Part shown: positions 34,740 through 44,060 of the stretch, piece after piece
Layout of the letters: each line of letters begins with the position of its first letter
How positions within the stretch are numbered: position 1 is the stretch's first letter
DNA from: Ectopseudomonas mendocina
GTDB lineage: Bacteria; Pseudomonadota; Gammaproteobacteria; Pseudomonadales; Pseudomonadaceae
Length of the DNA stretch: 64,000 nucleotides
Assembly: GCF_016008875.1 (NCBI RefSeq)
Contig: NZ_JADTQG010000007.1
Span: 186,001-250,000, forward strand
Direction: 5' to 3'
Notes under the pieces: model-generated
Told to the model about the DNA's origin: nothing
What the model saw: only the letters and a program-made list of their open reading frames with translations
Databases searched by the model: none
Program-made: the position numbers and the translations under genes

Positions 34740-35450
34740 ATGAGCGAACCCACCCGCCTGTCCAAACGCGTCATCGAACTGTTCGGCTGCTCACGGCGCG
34801 AGGCTGACCTGTACATCACCGGCGGCTGGGTCACGGTGGATGGCGATGTGGTCGAGGCGCCGCAGTTCAAGGTCGAGGATCAGCGTGTCGAACTGCTTCC
34901 AGGCGCCAGCCTCGAACCGGTAGACCCGGTCACCCTGCTGGTGCATTGCCCGGCCGCTAGCAGCGCCGCGCAGTTGCAGCACCTGCTGGTGCGCGAGCGG
35001 CACTGGGAGCAAGACCCGCACGCCCAGCGCATTCTGCATGGTCACTTCCTGCGTCAGGAACAAAGCCTGCCATTGCAGAACGGCGCCAGCGGCCTGGTGG
35101 TGCTTAGCCAGGACTGGCGCGCCCAGCGCAAGCTGCGTGAGGACGGCGCCAAGCTGGAGCAGGAATATCTGGTCGATGTCGCCGGCGAACTGCCAGCCAG
35201 CACCTTCGAACGCCTGAAGAAGGGCCTGATCCACAAGGGCACGCAGTTTCCACCGTGCAAGGCCAGTTGGCAGAGCGAACAGCGCCTGCGCTTCGCCCTG
35301 AAGAACCCGGCACCCGACCTGCTGCGGCAGATCTGCGCGGCATTGGGCCTGAAAGTGCTGGGCATGAAGCGCATCCGTATCGGCGGCGTGCCGATGGCCA
35401 AGCTGCCGTCCGGGCAATGGCGCTACCTGGGTGAGAAGGAACGATTCTAA
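34740..35450 (+). CDS. RsuA/RluF-like pseudouridine synthase homologue lacking the catalytic Asp
   Basis: A 236-residue protein from the ATG at 34740. An S4 RNA-binding domain comes first (RLSKRVIELFGCSRREADLYITGGWVTVDG). The synthase fold is shown by KLEQEYLVDVAGEL and the C-terminal QICAALGLKVLGMKRIRIGGV. Where active family members have GRLDxxTxGLLLLT, this one reads LPLQNGASGLVVLS, placing Gln at the catalytic Asp position. It may be an RNA-binding pseudoenzyme. Pipelines would name it rRNA pseudouridine synthase. Confidence 0.8.
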   Translation: MSEPTRLSKRVIELFGCSRREADLYITGGWVTVDGDVVEAPQFKVEDQRVELLPGASLEPVDPVTLLVHCPAASSAAQLQHLLVRERHWEQDPHAQRILHGHFLRQEQSLPLQNGASGLVVLSQDWRAQRKLREDGAKLEQEYLVDVAGELPASTFERLKKGLIHKGTQFPPCKASWQSEQRLRFALKNPAPDLLRQICAALGLKVLGMKRIRIGGVPMAKLPSGQWRYLGEKERF

Positions 35451-35493
35451 GGCCGTGTTAGGCTGTGCCCGTCACGCTCTGGAGACCACCATC

Positions 35494-35700
35494 ATGCGTA
35501 CCCTGCTCCTTACCGCCCTCCTCGCCATGAGCCTGCCGAGCCTCGCCGCGCCAGCGCCCTTCTTTCTCTGGCAGAGCAAGGTCGACGGCCACCTGACCTG
35601 CGCCCAGACCAGCCCTGGCGAAGGCTGGATTCGTTTCACCGGCCCGTTCCGCGACGCCGGTTGCCGGGTGGCACACGACGCGCCCGTCAACCGCCGCTAA
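35494..35700 (+). CDS. Small exported hypothetical protein
   Basis: A 68-residue protein with GGAG before the ATG at 35494. The signal peptide (about 1-20) ends SLAAP. The mature part (about 48 residues) has two cysteines, in LTCAQ and AGCRVA, that could form one disulfide, and Trp-containing strands. It ends ten bases before trmO and may be co-transcribed. Function unknown. Confidence 0.65.
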   Translation: MRTLLLTALLAMSLPSLAAPAPFFLWQSKVDGHLTCAQTSPGEGWIRFTGPFRDAGCRVAHDAPVNRR

Positions 35701-35710
35701 GCAGGACGCC

Positions 35711-36412
35711 ATGCAGCATCTGGTCTCCCCGGTCGGTATCGTCCGTTCCTGCTTCAAGGAAAAATTCGCCATTCCCCGCCAGCCGCATCTCGCACCCGCC
35801 GCGCGTGGCGTGCTGGAACTGCTGTCGCCCTTCGATCAGGGTGAAGCCGTTCAGGGGCTGGAGCAGGTCAGCCATGTCTGGCTGCTGTTTTTGTTCCACC
35901 AGGCGCTGGAAGACAAGCCGCGTCTGAAGGTGCGTCCGCCGCGCCTGGGCGGCAATCAGTCGGTCGGCGTGTTCAGCACTCGTGCAACCCATAGGCCCAA
36001 CGGCATCGGCCAGTCGGTGGTGCGCCTGGAGCGCGTGGAGCCGGGCCGCCTGCACCTGTCCGGTATCGATCTGCTCGACGGCACGCCGGTGCTGGATATC
36101 AAGCCCTATGTGCCCTATGCCGATGCCGTGGCCGATGCACGCAATGACATGGCCGAGACGCCGCCACCGCTGATCGCGGTGGACTGGCAGGAAGATGCGC
36201 TAGCGTTGGCGCGTCAGCATGCGCTGCGTCTGGCCGAGCCCCTGGTGGAACTGATAGAGCAATGCCTGGCGCAGGACCCGCGCCCGGCCTATCAGCAACC
36301 GCAACCCGAACGACGCTACGGCGCGCGCTTCTGGGATCTGGACGTGCACTGGCATTACCCGGAGCCAGGGCACATCCGCGTACTGGATATGCAATTGGCC
36401 ACAGCCAACTGA
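35711..36412 (+). CDS. trmO: tRNA (N6-threonylcarbamoyladenosine-37-N6)-methyltransferase TrmO
   Basis: A 233-residue protein. The TsaA-like beta-barrel (about 1-150) has SPVGIVRSCFKEKFAIPRQP, VSHVWLLFLFHQ, GVFSTRATHRPNGIGQSVVRL and DIKPYVPYADAV, all family signatures. The C-terminal domain has QPQPERRYGARFWDLDVHW. It uses SAM to methylate t6A37 in threonine tRNAs. Formerly called tsaA/yaeB. Confidence 0.93.
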   Translation: MQHLVSPVGIVRSCFKEKFAIPRQPHLAPAARGVLELLSPFDQGEAVQGLEQVSHVWLLFLFHQALEDKPRLKVRPPRLGGNQSVGVFSTRATHRPNGIGQSVVRLERVEPGRLHLSGIDLLDGTPVLDIKPYVPYADAVADARNDMAETPPPLIAVDWQEDALALARQHALRLAEPLVELIEQCLAQDPRPAYQQPQPERRYGARFWDLDVHWHYPEPGHIRVLDMQLATAN

Positions 36413-36504
36413 GCGCATGAAGCGTCATTTCGGCCGACAATGATGCCTGCTTTCCTCGGAGCCAGGCCCTAGGGTGAGGCCTCATCATTCATCGAGGCCT
36501 TCTC

Positions 36505-37278
36505 ATGCATCCGTATTTTTCCCTTGTCGGCCGCACCGCCCTGGTCACTGGCGGTACCCGCGGTATCGGCCTGATGATCGCCAAGGCCTTCGTCGAGGCA
36601 GGCGCTCATGTCTATGTCTGCGCCCGCGATGGCGAAGCCTGCGCGCAAACCGCCAGCGAGCTGTCGGCGCTGGGCCAATGCACCGGCATAGCAGCCAACC
36701 TGGCCAGCGAGGAAGGTGTGCAGGCGCTGGCTGCCGAACTGACCGGGCGCATCGATCAGCTGGATATTCTGGTCAACAACGCCGGCACCACCTGGGGCGC
36801 GCCGCTGGAAAACTATCCGGCCAAGGGCTGGGAAAAGGTCATGCAGCTCAACGTCACCTCGGTGTTCGGCTGCATTCAGCAGTTGCTACCGCTGCTGCGC
36901 AAGGCAGGCTCTACGCAATGCCCGGCGCGAGTGATCAATATCGGCTCGGTAGCCGGCATCAGCGCCATGGGCGAACAGGCCTACGCATACGGTCCCAGCA
37001 AGGCCGCGCTGCATCAGCTGTCGCGCATGCTGGCCAAGGAGCTGGTGAGCGAACACATCAACGTCAATGTGATCGCCCCGGGGCGCTTCCCGAGCAAGAT
37101 GACCCGCTTCATCGCCGAGGACGAAGCCGCGCTGGCCGCCGACACCGCGGTGATTCCGATGAGGCGTTGGGGCCGTGAAGAGGAAATGGCCGCCCTGGCG
37201 CTGAGCCTGGCCGGCAGCGCCGGCGCCTACATGACCGGCGCCATCATCCCCATCGACGGCGGTTTTCACCTGGGCTGA
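36505..37278 (+). CDS. rhlG: SDR family oxidoreductase RhlG-like
   Basis: A 257-residue short-chain dehydrogenase. The NADPH-binding motif TGGTRGIG is at about 15-22, then VNNAGTTWG, and the catalytic Ser-Tyr-Lys lies in INIGSVAGISAMGEQAYAYGPSKAA. MHPYFSL at the start and long stretches such as SMLAKELV...INVNVIAPGRFPS closely resemble P. aeruginosa RhlG. RhlG is a beta-ketoacyl reductase proposed in polyhydroxyalkanoate/rhamnolipid metabolism, though that role is disputed. Convergent with the chemoreceptor, with a three-base gap. Confidence 0.85.
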   Translation: MHPYFSLVGRTALVTGGTRGIGLMIAKAFVEAGAHVYVCARDGEACAQTASELSALGQCTGIAANLASEEGVQALAAELTGRIDQLDILVNNAGTTWGAPLENYPAKGWEKVMQLNVTSVFGCIQQLLPLLRKAGSTQCPARVINIGSVAGISAMGEQAYAYGPSKAALHQLSRMLAKELVSEHINVNVIAPGRFPSKMTRFIAEDEAALAADTAVIPMRRWGREEEMAALALSLAGSAGAYMTGAIIPIDGGFHLG

Positions 37279-37281
37279 GGG

Positions 37282-39231
37282 TCAGGTGCGGAACTGTCGC
37301 ACCAACCCCTGCAACTCCACACCCAGGCGCGCCAGCTCGGCGCTGGAAGCGGCAGTCTGCTCGCTGGCGGTAGCGCTCTGTTCGCCGATGTCACGCACAC
37401 GGGTCACGCTTTCGTTGATCGCCTCGGCCACCGCGCTCTGCTCTTCGGCGGCAGCGGCAATCTGCTGATTCATCTGTTCGATGGTGCTGACCGCCTGGGT
37501 GATACGGCCGAGCGCATCGCCGGCCTCACCGGCCAGCTCGACAGTACGGCGGGTCAGGTCCCGGCTGCTGTCCATCTGCTGCACCGCGCCCTTGGCCATG
37601 CGCTGCAGGCCGGCAATCAGGCTTTCGATCTCCTCGGTGCTGTCCTGAGCGCGCTTGGCCAGTGCCCGTACTTCATCGGCGACCACGGCGAAACCGCGAC
37701 CCTGCTCGCCCGCCCGCGCCGCTTCGATGGCCGCATTGAGCGCCAGCAGGTTGGTCTGCTCGGCAACGTTGCGAATCACCTCCAGCACGGTACCGATACG
37801 CGCGCTCTCCTGATTCAGGTCGGCAATGGCCTTGGCAGACTGCTCCACTTCGCTGGCCAGGCTGTCGATCTGATCCACGGCCTGTTGCACCACGCGGTTG
37901 CCCTGCTGCGCCTCGAGATCGGCATCACGCGCCGCCAGCGAGGCCTGCTCGGCGTTCTGCGCCACTTCCTGCACGGTGGCCGCCATCTGGTGCATGGCCG
38001 TGGCGGTCTGTTCAGTCTCCAGTTTCTGCGTCTGCACACCGGCGCTGGTCTGCGCAGTGATCGCTGACAACTGCTCGGCAGCCGCGGCGATCTGCCCGAC
38101 GCCGCCCCCAATACGACTGACCAGATTGCGCAGGCTGACGGTCATGTCTTGCATGGCGGCGAGCAGTTGCCCGACTTCGTCGCGTCGATCCAGCGGAATG
38201 TCCTGGCTGAGATCGCCGGCGGCGATACGCTGGGCAAAGGTCACGGTCTGGCGCAGCGGTGCGACGATCAGGCGGGTGATCAACAATGCAGCGCACAAGC
38301 CCAGCACCACTGCCGCAGCGCCCATAATACCGAGCATTACCAGCGCACGCTGACTTTCGTCGACCATACCTTGCTCTGCCGCGTCCTCAGCGGCTTCGGC
38401 CAAGTCCACGACCGAACGCGCACGCTCGATCATGGCCTTCTCGGTCGCCTCGTTCTGCTCACTAAGCTGCTGGTAGTAGAGGAAGGAGCGCTGATACAGG
38501 GTCAGCGCCTGCAAGGCGGTGTCGATGGCGGCTTTCTGATCATCGTCGAGCCAGACCTTCAGACTGCCGGCAACGGTTTGCAGGTCTTCGCTGACGTATT
38601 CCCACTCCTCCAGCGCTTCAGCGGAGCCGTCGATGATGTACAGGCTCTCGTGACCTCGCAGGTCGAGCATGCGCTTGCTCAGGCCGGAGGCGGTTTCCGC
38701 CAGGGTCAGCGGGTCGCTGCCGCGCAGGTTGTCACCCTGCAGGCGCAGCTCACGCACGGCGTCGTACATGTCCAGCTCGATCACCTCGAACTGGTCACGA
38801 GTTTCTGCCGCGGCGGTGCGCATGTCCTGACGGGCTTCTCGTGCCTTGTCCTGCTGCTCGACATAATTGTCGAACTGTTTCAGGTACTCGGCGGTAGCCT
38901 GCTGCATGGTCTTTACGCGCGTACCTTCGGCCGCATCCTGACTCAGGCGCTCCAGCATGCCTTGCACCTTGAGCAGGCTTTCGCGCACTTGCGCCGCGCT
39001 CTCCGGAGTCTGCTCGATGGCAAAACCGCGCTCGAGGAGACGTGCCTGGAGAATTTCCTGGTTTACCTGGGCCAGTTGTCCGACCTGCTCGTGCCCCTTC
39101 AACACCGCCTGCACGGCCAGATAGCCGATGACCGTCATGGCAGCGGTAAGCAATAGGACCAGACCGAAACCGACGAAAAGCTTCTTGCCCACGGCAAGGT
39201 TGGCGAAAAAGCGTGTGGCAGACGTGAACAT
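37282..39231 (-). CDS. Methyl-accepting chemotaxis protein with HBM sensor domain
   Basis: A 649-residue receptor. Membrane segments lie at about 18-40 and 300-323. The long all-helical periplasmic region between them (about 260 residues) matches the helical bimodular (HBM) ligand domain of McpS-type receptors. A HAMP domain (about 325-380) is followed by the signalling domain with the conserved hairpin [41 protein letters not shown] receptors often sense TCA intermediates or short organic acids, but the ligand here is unknown. Confidence 0.93.
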   Translation of the reverse strand: MFTSATRFFANLAVGKKLFVGFGLVLLLTAAMTVIGYLAVQAVLKGHEQVGQLAQVNQEILQARLLERGFAIEQTPESAAQVRESLLKVQGMLERLSQDAAEGTRVKTMQQATAEYLKQFDNYVEQQDKAREARQDMRTAAAETRDQFEVIELDMYDAVRELRLQGDNLRGSDPLTLAETASGLSKRMLDLRGHESLYIIDGSAEALEEWEYVSEDLQTVAGSLKVWLDDDQKAAIDTALQALTLYQRSFLYYQQLSEQNEATEKAMIERARSVVDLAEAAEDAAEQGMVDESQRALVMLGIMGAAAVVLGLCAALLITRLIVAPLRQTVTFAQRIAAGDLSQDIPLDRRDEVGQLLAAMQDMTVSLRNLVSRIGGGVGQIAAAAEQLSAITAQTSAGVQTQKLETEQTATAMHQMAATVQEVAQNAEQASLAARDADLEAQQGNRVVQQAVDQIDSLASEVEQSAKAIADLNQESARIGTVLEVIRNVAEQTNLLALNAAIEAARAGEQGRGFAVVADEVRALAKRAQDSTEEIESLIAGLQRMAKGAVQQMDSSRDLTRRTVELAGEAGDALGRITQAVSTIEQMNQQIAAAAEEQSAVAEAINESVTRVRDIGEQSATASEQTAASSAELARLGVELQGLVRQFRT

Positions 39232-39545
39232 AAGGGGATAGCTCCGAGCTCTTCTTATTGCAGTCGCGCCTCGTGGGCTCGACTTTATTCAACTGAGTAG
39301 GCAACAGCTGTGCCATTGCGCACACAGTCTATCGGCAGGAAGTGGGAGCCGCTTGAGTGCTGGCAATTCGCCAATAAATTACTGGCCGCATAGCCAATGT
39401 CTTACATGGAAAAGGGAATATTCGGCAATTATCCGCTTATCGATGCCTAATTACTGGCGATTAACCGCCGATGGCTGAGGCAGTCCTTACTTTAGAAAAG
39501 GCGCAGCTTCTGACGAAACTGCGCCTTTATCGACTCGCTTGTGCA
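39232..39545. other. 314-base intergenic region upstream of the chemoreceptor
   Basis: Contains the transporter terminator (39497-39528) and presumably the chemoreceptor promoter. An AT-rich stretch lies at about 39360-39470 (AATTCGCCAATAAATTACTGG, TTCGGCAATTATCCGC). No gene is seen. Confidence 0.5.
39494..39529 (-). terminator. Terminator of the sodium-dependent transporter gene
   Basis: AAAGGCGCAG (39497-39506) pairs with CTGCGCCTTT (39519-39528). Read leftward it ends in TTTTCT, 17 bases after the transporter stop. Confidence 0.85.
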
Positions 39546-41006
39546 TCAACGTCCGGCGAGCACTGGCACCACCCGCGGTCGCAGCATTTCCCCGGCCACA
39601 GCCAGCAGGCCGATGGCACCCGCGATCCAGTACCACTGCGCGACCGGGTCGAACAACAGCCAGCCCAGCGCATGCAGGAACACCACCATGATTAGCACCG
39701 GGCTGACGTAGCGCGCCATGAACAGCCACAGGGCGTAGCCAGCCGGCGGCAGGTCCAGCTCCTCGCGCATGATCTCGCTGCGCAGCGCGTAACCGGCCAG
39801 CAGCACGATGAGGATGCCACCCAGCGGCATCATCCAGCGCGAGGTGAGGTAGTCCAGCCAGTCGAAGAGGTTCTTGCCCAAAGGCGTCCAGCCCGACAGC
39901 AGGTTGAACGACAGCATCGCCAGCAGGCTGATCACCAGCAGCACAGCGCCGGAAGCCAGGGCGGCACGCAGACGGCTGATGCCGTGCTTCTCATTCAGGT
40001 AGGCGACCGTGGCTTCGATCATCGAGATGGCCGAGGTCAGCGCAGCGATCGACACCATGGCGAAGAACAGCACGCCGAACGCGGTACCCAATGGCATCTG
40101 CTGGAAGGCAAGCGGCAGGCTCATGAAGATCAAACCTGGTCCTGCCCCGGGGCTCATGCCGTTGGCGAAGATGATCGGGAAGATCGCCAGGCCGGCGAGC
40201 AAGGCCACGCAGGTGTCGCAGATCGCCACCAGGAAAGTGGTGCGGGCGATGGACTGGCCATCGGGAATGTACGAGCCGTATGTAAGGATGGCACCCGACG
40301 CCAGACTCAGGGTGAAGAAGGCATGCCCCAATGCGGCCAGCAGCGCCTCGCCGGTGATCTTCGAGGCATCGAAATGGAACAGGAAATCGAAACCGGCCTT
40401 GAAACTGCCGCTGGTGAAGGCGTAGCCGACCAGTACGATGAGCATCAGGGCCAGGCCCGGCATCATCCAGCGCACCGCGTTCTCGATGCCCTTCTGTACA
40501 CCCTTGGCCACGATCCACAGGGTCAGCAACGCCACCAGCACGCTCCAGCCACCGAGTTGCCAGGGGTTGGCATTGTGCGCCTCGAACACCCCGCCGAGGG
40601 CCTCGACGCTGGTGGCAGCCAGGGAGCCGTCGAGCATCTTCCAGGTGTAGGCGAATGCCCAGCCGGCGACGACCACGTAGAAGCACAGGATCATGAAGCC
40701 GGCGAGCATGGCCATGCCGCCGACGGCCTTCCACAACGGGTTGCCACCGTTCTCGCGGACCACGCGGCCAATGGCGTCGATCGGGCTGCCACGGCCACGA
40801 CGGCCAATGGCGATCTCGGTCATCATCACCGGAATACCGATGGCCAGGATGCACGCCAGGTACATCAGCACGAAGGCGCCGCCGCCGTACTCGCCGGTGA
40901 TGTAGGGGAATTTCCAGATATTGCCCAGGCCAACGGCCGAGCCGGTTGCTGCGAGAATGAAGCCCCAGCGTGAGAGCCAGAGGTTCTTCGGTTTTTCACG
41001 GGTCAT
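39546..41006 (-). CDS. Sodium-dependent transporter (SNF/NSS family)
   Basis: A 486-residue inner-membrane protein with about 12 hydrophobic segments. The N-terminus WLSRWGFILAATGSAVGLGNIWKFPYITGEYGGGAFVL is the NSS-family hallmark that forms sodium and substrate sites in TM1. These symporters carry amino acids or amines. It is 91 bases downstream of maiA in the tyrosine-degradation cluster and in the same direction, so import of tyrosine or another aromatic amino acid is a reasonable inference. Confidence 0.9.
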   Translation of the reverse strand: MTREKPKNLWLSRWGFILAATGSAVGLGNIWKFPYITGEYGGGAFVLMYLACILAIGIPVMMTEIAIGRRGRGSPIDAIGRVVRENGGNPLWKAVGGMAMLAGFMILCFYVVVAGWAFAYTWKMLDGSLAATSVEALGGVFEAHNANPWQLGGWSVLVALLTLWIVAKGVQKGIENAVRWMMPGLALMLIVLVGYAFTSGSFKAGFDFLFHFDASKITGEALLAALGHAFFTLSLASGAILTYGSYIPDGQSIARTTFLVAICDTCVALLAGLAIFPIIFANGMSPGAGPGLIFMSLPLAFQQMPLGTAFGVLFFAMVSIAALTSAISMIEATVAYLNEKHGISRLRAALASGAVLLVISLLAMLSFNLLSGWTPLGKNLFDWLDYLTSRWMMPLGGILIVLLAGYALRSEIMREELDLPPAGYALWLFMARYVSPVLIMVVFLHALGWLLFDPVAQWYWIAGAIGLLAVAGEMLRPRVVPVLAGR

Positions 41007-41097
41007 GCGTCACCTGCTTGTTTTTATCTGTGACGGAATCGGACCCGCCGCGCTCGTGGCGCAGCGGAATGCAAGGCTTGGGTTGAAGCCGGAGATG

Positions 41098-41748
41098 TCA
41101 CTGGGCGTCGGCTTGCACCTCCGGCGCGGCCAGTTGAAAGGCCTCCAGGGGTTCACAGCGCGCCGCCATGGCGACAATGCGTGGATACGCGGCAAGGTCA
41201 CAGTTAAAACGCCGCGCATTATACAGCTGCGGAACCAGACAGGCTTCCAGATATCCGGGGCGCTGGCCGAGCGACAGGCGGCCGTCGAATACGGCCAGGC
41301 CCTCCTCCACCGCTGTAAGACCGAGCGCGACCCAGTGCCGATACCAGGCGTTCTTCGCCTCGTCGGAGGCGCCCAGTTCACTGGACAAGTACTGCAGCAC
41401 GCGCAGGTTGTTCAGCGGGTGCACGTCGCAGGCCAGATGCAGCGCCAGCGCCCGTACCTGCGCACGCTCGGCCGGATCGGCCGGCAACAGCGCCGGCACC
41501 GGGAAGATTTCCTCAAGGTACTCGATGATCGCCAGGGACTGGGCGATGCGTACGCCACCGTTTTCCTCGTCCAGCAAAAGCGGTAGCAGGCCCTGCGGGT
41601 TCAGCGTGCGGTAGTCGGCGCCATGCTGCTGGCCGCCATCCTTGACCAGATGCACCGGCACTTGCTCGTAGGCCAGGCCCTTGAGGTTCAGGGCGATGCG
41701 CACACGGTAGGCGGCGCTGGAGCGCCAGTAGCCGTAGAGTTTCAACAT
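41098..41748 (-). CDS. maiA: Maleylacetoacetate isomerase
   Basis: A 216-residue zeta-class glutathione-S-transferase-like enzyme from the ATG at 41748. The N-terminal thioredoxin fold contains YGYWRSSAAYRVRIALNLKGL, whose SSAAYRVR is the typical glutathione site, and the helical C-terminal domain has LALHLACDVHPLNNLRVLQYL. It isomerises maleylacetoacetate to fumarylacetoacetate using glutathione. Last enzyme gene of the cluster read from hpd. Confidence 0.93.
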   Translation of the reverse strand: MLKLYGYWRSSAAYRVRIALNLKGLAYEQVPVHLVKDGGQQHGADYRTLNPQGLLPLLLDEENGGVRIAQSLAIIEYLEEIFPVPALLPADPAERAQVRALALHLACDVHPLNNLRVLQYLSSELGASDEAKNAWYRHWVALGLTAVEEGLAVFDGRLSLGQRPGYLEACLVPQLYNARRFNCDLAAYPRIVAMAARCEPLEAFQLAAPEVQADAQ

Positions 41749-41835
41749 GAGGCTGCGCCTCCAGCGGCAAGCCGCAAGCGACAAGCCTCAAGCAAAAGCC
41801 TGCGCGCACCCTGCTTGCAGCTTGTGGCTTGCAGC

Positions 41836-42819
41836 TTATGGCTCATAACGTTCCACCACCTGGTCGATGGCGCCGAAAATGCTCTGGCCAGCTGCGTCGA
41901 ACATCTCGATGCGCACCCGGTCGCCGAACTTGAGGAACGGCGTTTTCGCCTCGCCCTGCTCGACGATTTCCAGCATGCGTTTCTCCGCCAGGCAGCTGGA
42001 GCCGGCGCTACGGTCATAGTTGGACACGGTGCCCGAACCGATGATGGTGCCGGCGCCCAGCGGGCGGGTCTTGGCGGCGTGTGCCACGAGGGTCGGGAAG
42101 TTGAAGGTCATGTCCACGCCAGCATCCGGCTGGCCGAACAGCGCGCCGTTGATATGCGAGACCAGCGGCCGGTGCACCTTGCCGTCCTTCCAGCTCTCGC
42201 CCAGCTCGTCCGGGGTGATGGCGACCGGGGAGAAGCTAGACGAGGGCTTGCTCTGGTAGAAACCAAAGCCCTTGGCCAGTTCGCCAGGGATCAGGTTGCG
42301 TAGCGAAACGTCGTTGACCAGCATCAGCAGACGGATGTGTCCGCCCGCCTCGGCTGGAGTGGCGCCCATCGGCACGTCATCGGTGATTACCGCCAGCTCG
42401 GCTTCCAGATCGATGCCCCAGGCTTCGTCGGCCAGGCAGATCGGGCTATGCGGCGGGATGAAGGCATCGGCGCCGCCCTGATACATCAGCGGATCGTGCC
42501 AGAAGGATTCGGGCATCTCGGCGCCGCGGGCCTTGCGCACCAGCTCGACGTGATTGACGTAGGCGCTGCCGTCGGCCCAATGGTAGGCACGCGGCAGCGG
42601 GCTGTGGCAGGCCGCCTGATCGAAAGCGAACGCGCCCTCCTCCAGGCCATCGTTAAGGCGCTGATAGACCGCCTCCAGCCTGGGTCGGGCCACGGCCCAG
42701 TCGTCCAGCGCGGCCTGCAGGGTGATGGCGATCTGCGGCGCAAGCACGGCGCGGGTCAGATCGCGGGAAACCACGATCAGCACGCCATCGCGGCCTTGGT
42801 TCAGTGATGCGAGTTTCAT
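41836..42819 (-). CDS. Fumarylacetoacetate hydrolase family protein
   Basis: A 327-residue protein from the ATG at 42819 with AAGGA upstream. Metal-binding and active-site motifs of the FAH fold include EAWGIDLEAELAVITDDVP, GSGTVSNYD and FLKFGDRVRIEM. It is the shorter bacterial form of fumarylacetoacetase found with this type of homogentisate dioxygenase. It cleaves fumarylacetoacetate to fumarate and acetoacetate, the last step of tyrosine degradation. A perfect 24-base palindrome separates it from the dioxygenase gene. Confidence 0.9.
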   Translation of the reverse strand: MKLASLNQGRDGVLIVVSRDLTRAVLAPQIAITLQAALDDWAVARPRLEAVYQRLNDGLEEGAFAFDQAACHSPLPRAYHWADGSAYVNHVELVRKARGAEMPESFWHDPLMYQGGADAFIPPHSPICLADEAWGIDLEAELAVITDDVPMGATPAEAGGHIRLLMLVNDVSLRNLIPGELAKGFGFYQSKPSSSFSPVAITPDELGESWKDGKVHRPLVSHINGALFGQPDAGVDMTFNFPTLVAHAAKTRPLGAGTIIGSGTVSNYDRSAGSSCLAEKRMLEIVEQGEAKTPFLKFGDRVRIEMFDAAGQSIFGAIDQVVERYEP

Positions 42820-42841
42820 CAGTAATCCTTCGAATTCTGAG

Positions 42842-42908
42842 GTAGGAGCGAGCTCTGCTCGCGAACCCGGACCGAATAAAAAGCTTCGCGAGCAGAGCTC
42901 GCTCCTAC
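42842..42908. repeat. Perfect 24-bp inverted repeat
   Basis: GTAGGAGCGAGCTCTGCTCG... (42842-42865) is the exact reverse complement of 42885-42908, with a 19-base loop. It is a REP-type palindrome inside the tyrosine operon that could stabilise upstream mRNA or attenuate downstream expression. Confidence 0.85.
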
Positions 42909-42922
42909 AGGTTTGTTTAACC

Positions 42923-44056
42923 CTACAGCCCCGGCGCGCGCCAGGAATTGACGTACTCGGCGACATCCACCGCACCGGCGGCATCGGCCACTTCCAGGGC
43001 GCGGCGGGTGTCAATCATCACGGCCACCTCGTCGATGAAGGTGGCCGGGTCCTCCAGACTCTTCTTCAACGCCTTGGGATGCGGACCGTGCGGGAAGCCA
43101 CAGGGGTGCAGGGTGACCATGCCCTGCTCGATGTTGTCGCGGCTGAAGAAATTGCCACGGTGGTAGAACAGCACTTCGTCGTAGTCGTCGTTGTTGTGGA
43201 AGAACGGTACCTTGAGCGCACCGGGGTCGGATTCCACCGGCCGCGGGGTAAAGGTGCAAACCACAAAACCATTGGCAACGAAGGTGGTGTGCGCCGACGG
43301 CGGCAGGTGATAGCGATGACTGACCAGCGGACGGATGTCGCGCCAGTTCAGGCGCACCACGGTGTTGTCGCCGTGCCAGCCGACCACGTCCAGCGGATTG
43401 TAGGGATAGGTCACGGTACTGATCTGGCCGCGCCGCTTGATGCGAATCTGCCAGGTGTTTTCGTCCTGCTGCGCCTTGAAGGCGTTATCGATATGCGGAT
43501 GCTCCAGCACCGCTAGGTCGAAGATTGCCTGCGGGCCGAGCAGGCCCTTGTCCGGCAACTGGTAGGCGCCGTCGGTGTTCTCGATCAGCAGGAAGTAACT
43601 CGGCGTGCTGGCCTCGATACGCCAGGCGGTGCCACGGGGGATCAACAGGTAGTCGCCGTCGCGGTATTCCAGATGGCCGAAGTCGCAATAGAAATGCCCG
43701 CTGCCTTCATGGACGAACAGCAGCTCGTCGCCATCGGCATTGCGCACCAGATGGCGCATGGCGCCGTGGGTGCGCCAGACGCGCAGCTTGACGTCGGCGT
43801 TGTGCAGCGTCAGCGGCGCTGCCAGCGGGCAATCGCGCTCGCTGGGGATGTCGTTGAAGTTGAACGCGTGCGGGCGCAGCGGGCCTTGCCAGTCGATCCA
43901 GCCGGTCGGCGGATGCTTGTGGTGCAAGTGCGCGGTGGGGCCGAAGAAGCCCTCGCGGCCCATTTCTCGCTCGTAGGTGCCCTGCGGCAGATCGCAGTGC
44001 GCCTGGCGCGAGCACTCGCCTTCACGCAGGGGAAAGCGGATCCATTGACGGCTCAT
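42923..44056 (-). CDS. Homogentisate 1,2-dioxygenase (short bacterial form)
   Basis: A 377-residue cupin-fold dioxygenase with GAGGAG before the ATG. An N-terminal beta-domain is followed by GDGDYLLIPRGTAWRIE-like cupin strands (around DGDYLLIPRGTAWRIEA), and the iron-site region includes DEVLFYHRGNFFSR and LHPCGFPHGPHPKA. It is about 60 residues shorter than classical HmgA, but the motif PHGPHP and its genomic partners (hpd, FAH, maiA) support ring cleavage of homogentisate to maleylacetoacetate. Four bases downstream of hpd. Confidence 0.88.
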   Translation of the reverse strand: MSRQWIRFPLREGECSRQAHCDLPQGTYEREMGREGFFGPTAHLHHKHPPTGWIDWQGPLRPHAFNFNDIPSERDCPLAAPLTLHNADVKLRVWRTHGAMRHLVRNADGDELLFVHEGSGHFYCDFGHLEYRDGDYLLIPRGTAWRIEASTPSYFLLIENTDGAYQLPDKGLLGPQAIFDLAVLEHPHIDNAFKAQQDENTWQIRIKRRGQISTVTYPYNPLDVVGWHGDNTVVRLNWRDIRPLVSHRYHLPPSAHTTFVANGFVVCTFTPRPVESDPGALKVPFFHNNDDYDEVLFYHRGNFFSRDNIEQGMVTLHPCGFPHGPHPKALKKSLEDPATFIDEVAVMIDTRRALEVADAAGAVDVAEYVNSWRAPGL

Positions 44057-44060
44057 GGCA

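Noticed and set aside
34268-34807. 179-codon frame over the rimO downstream region
   Set aside because: It crosses the MITE-like element, worn palindromes and the start of the pseudouridine-synthase-like gene in another frame.
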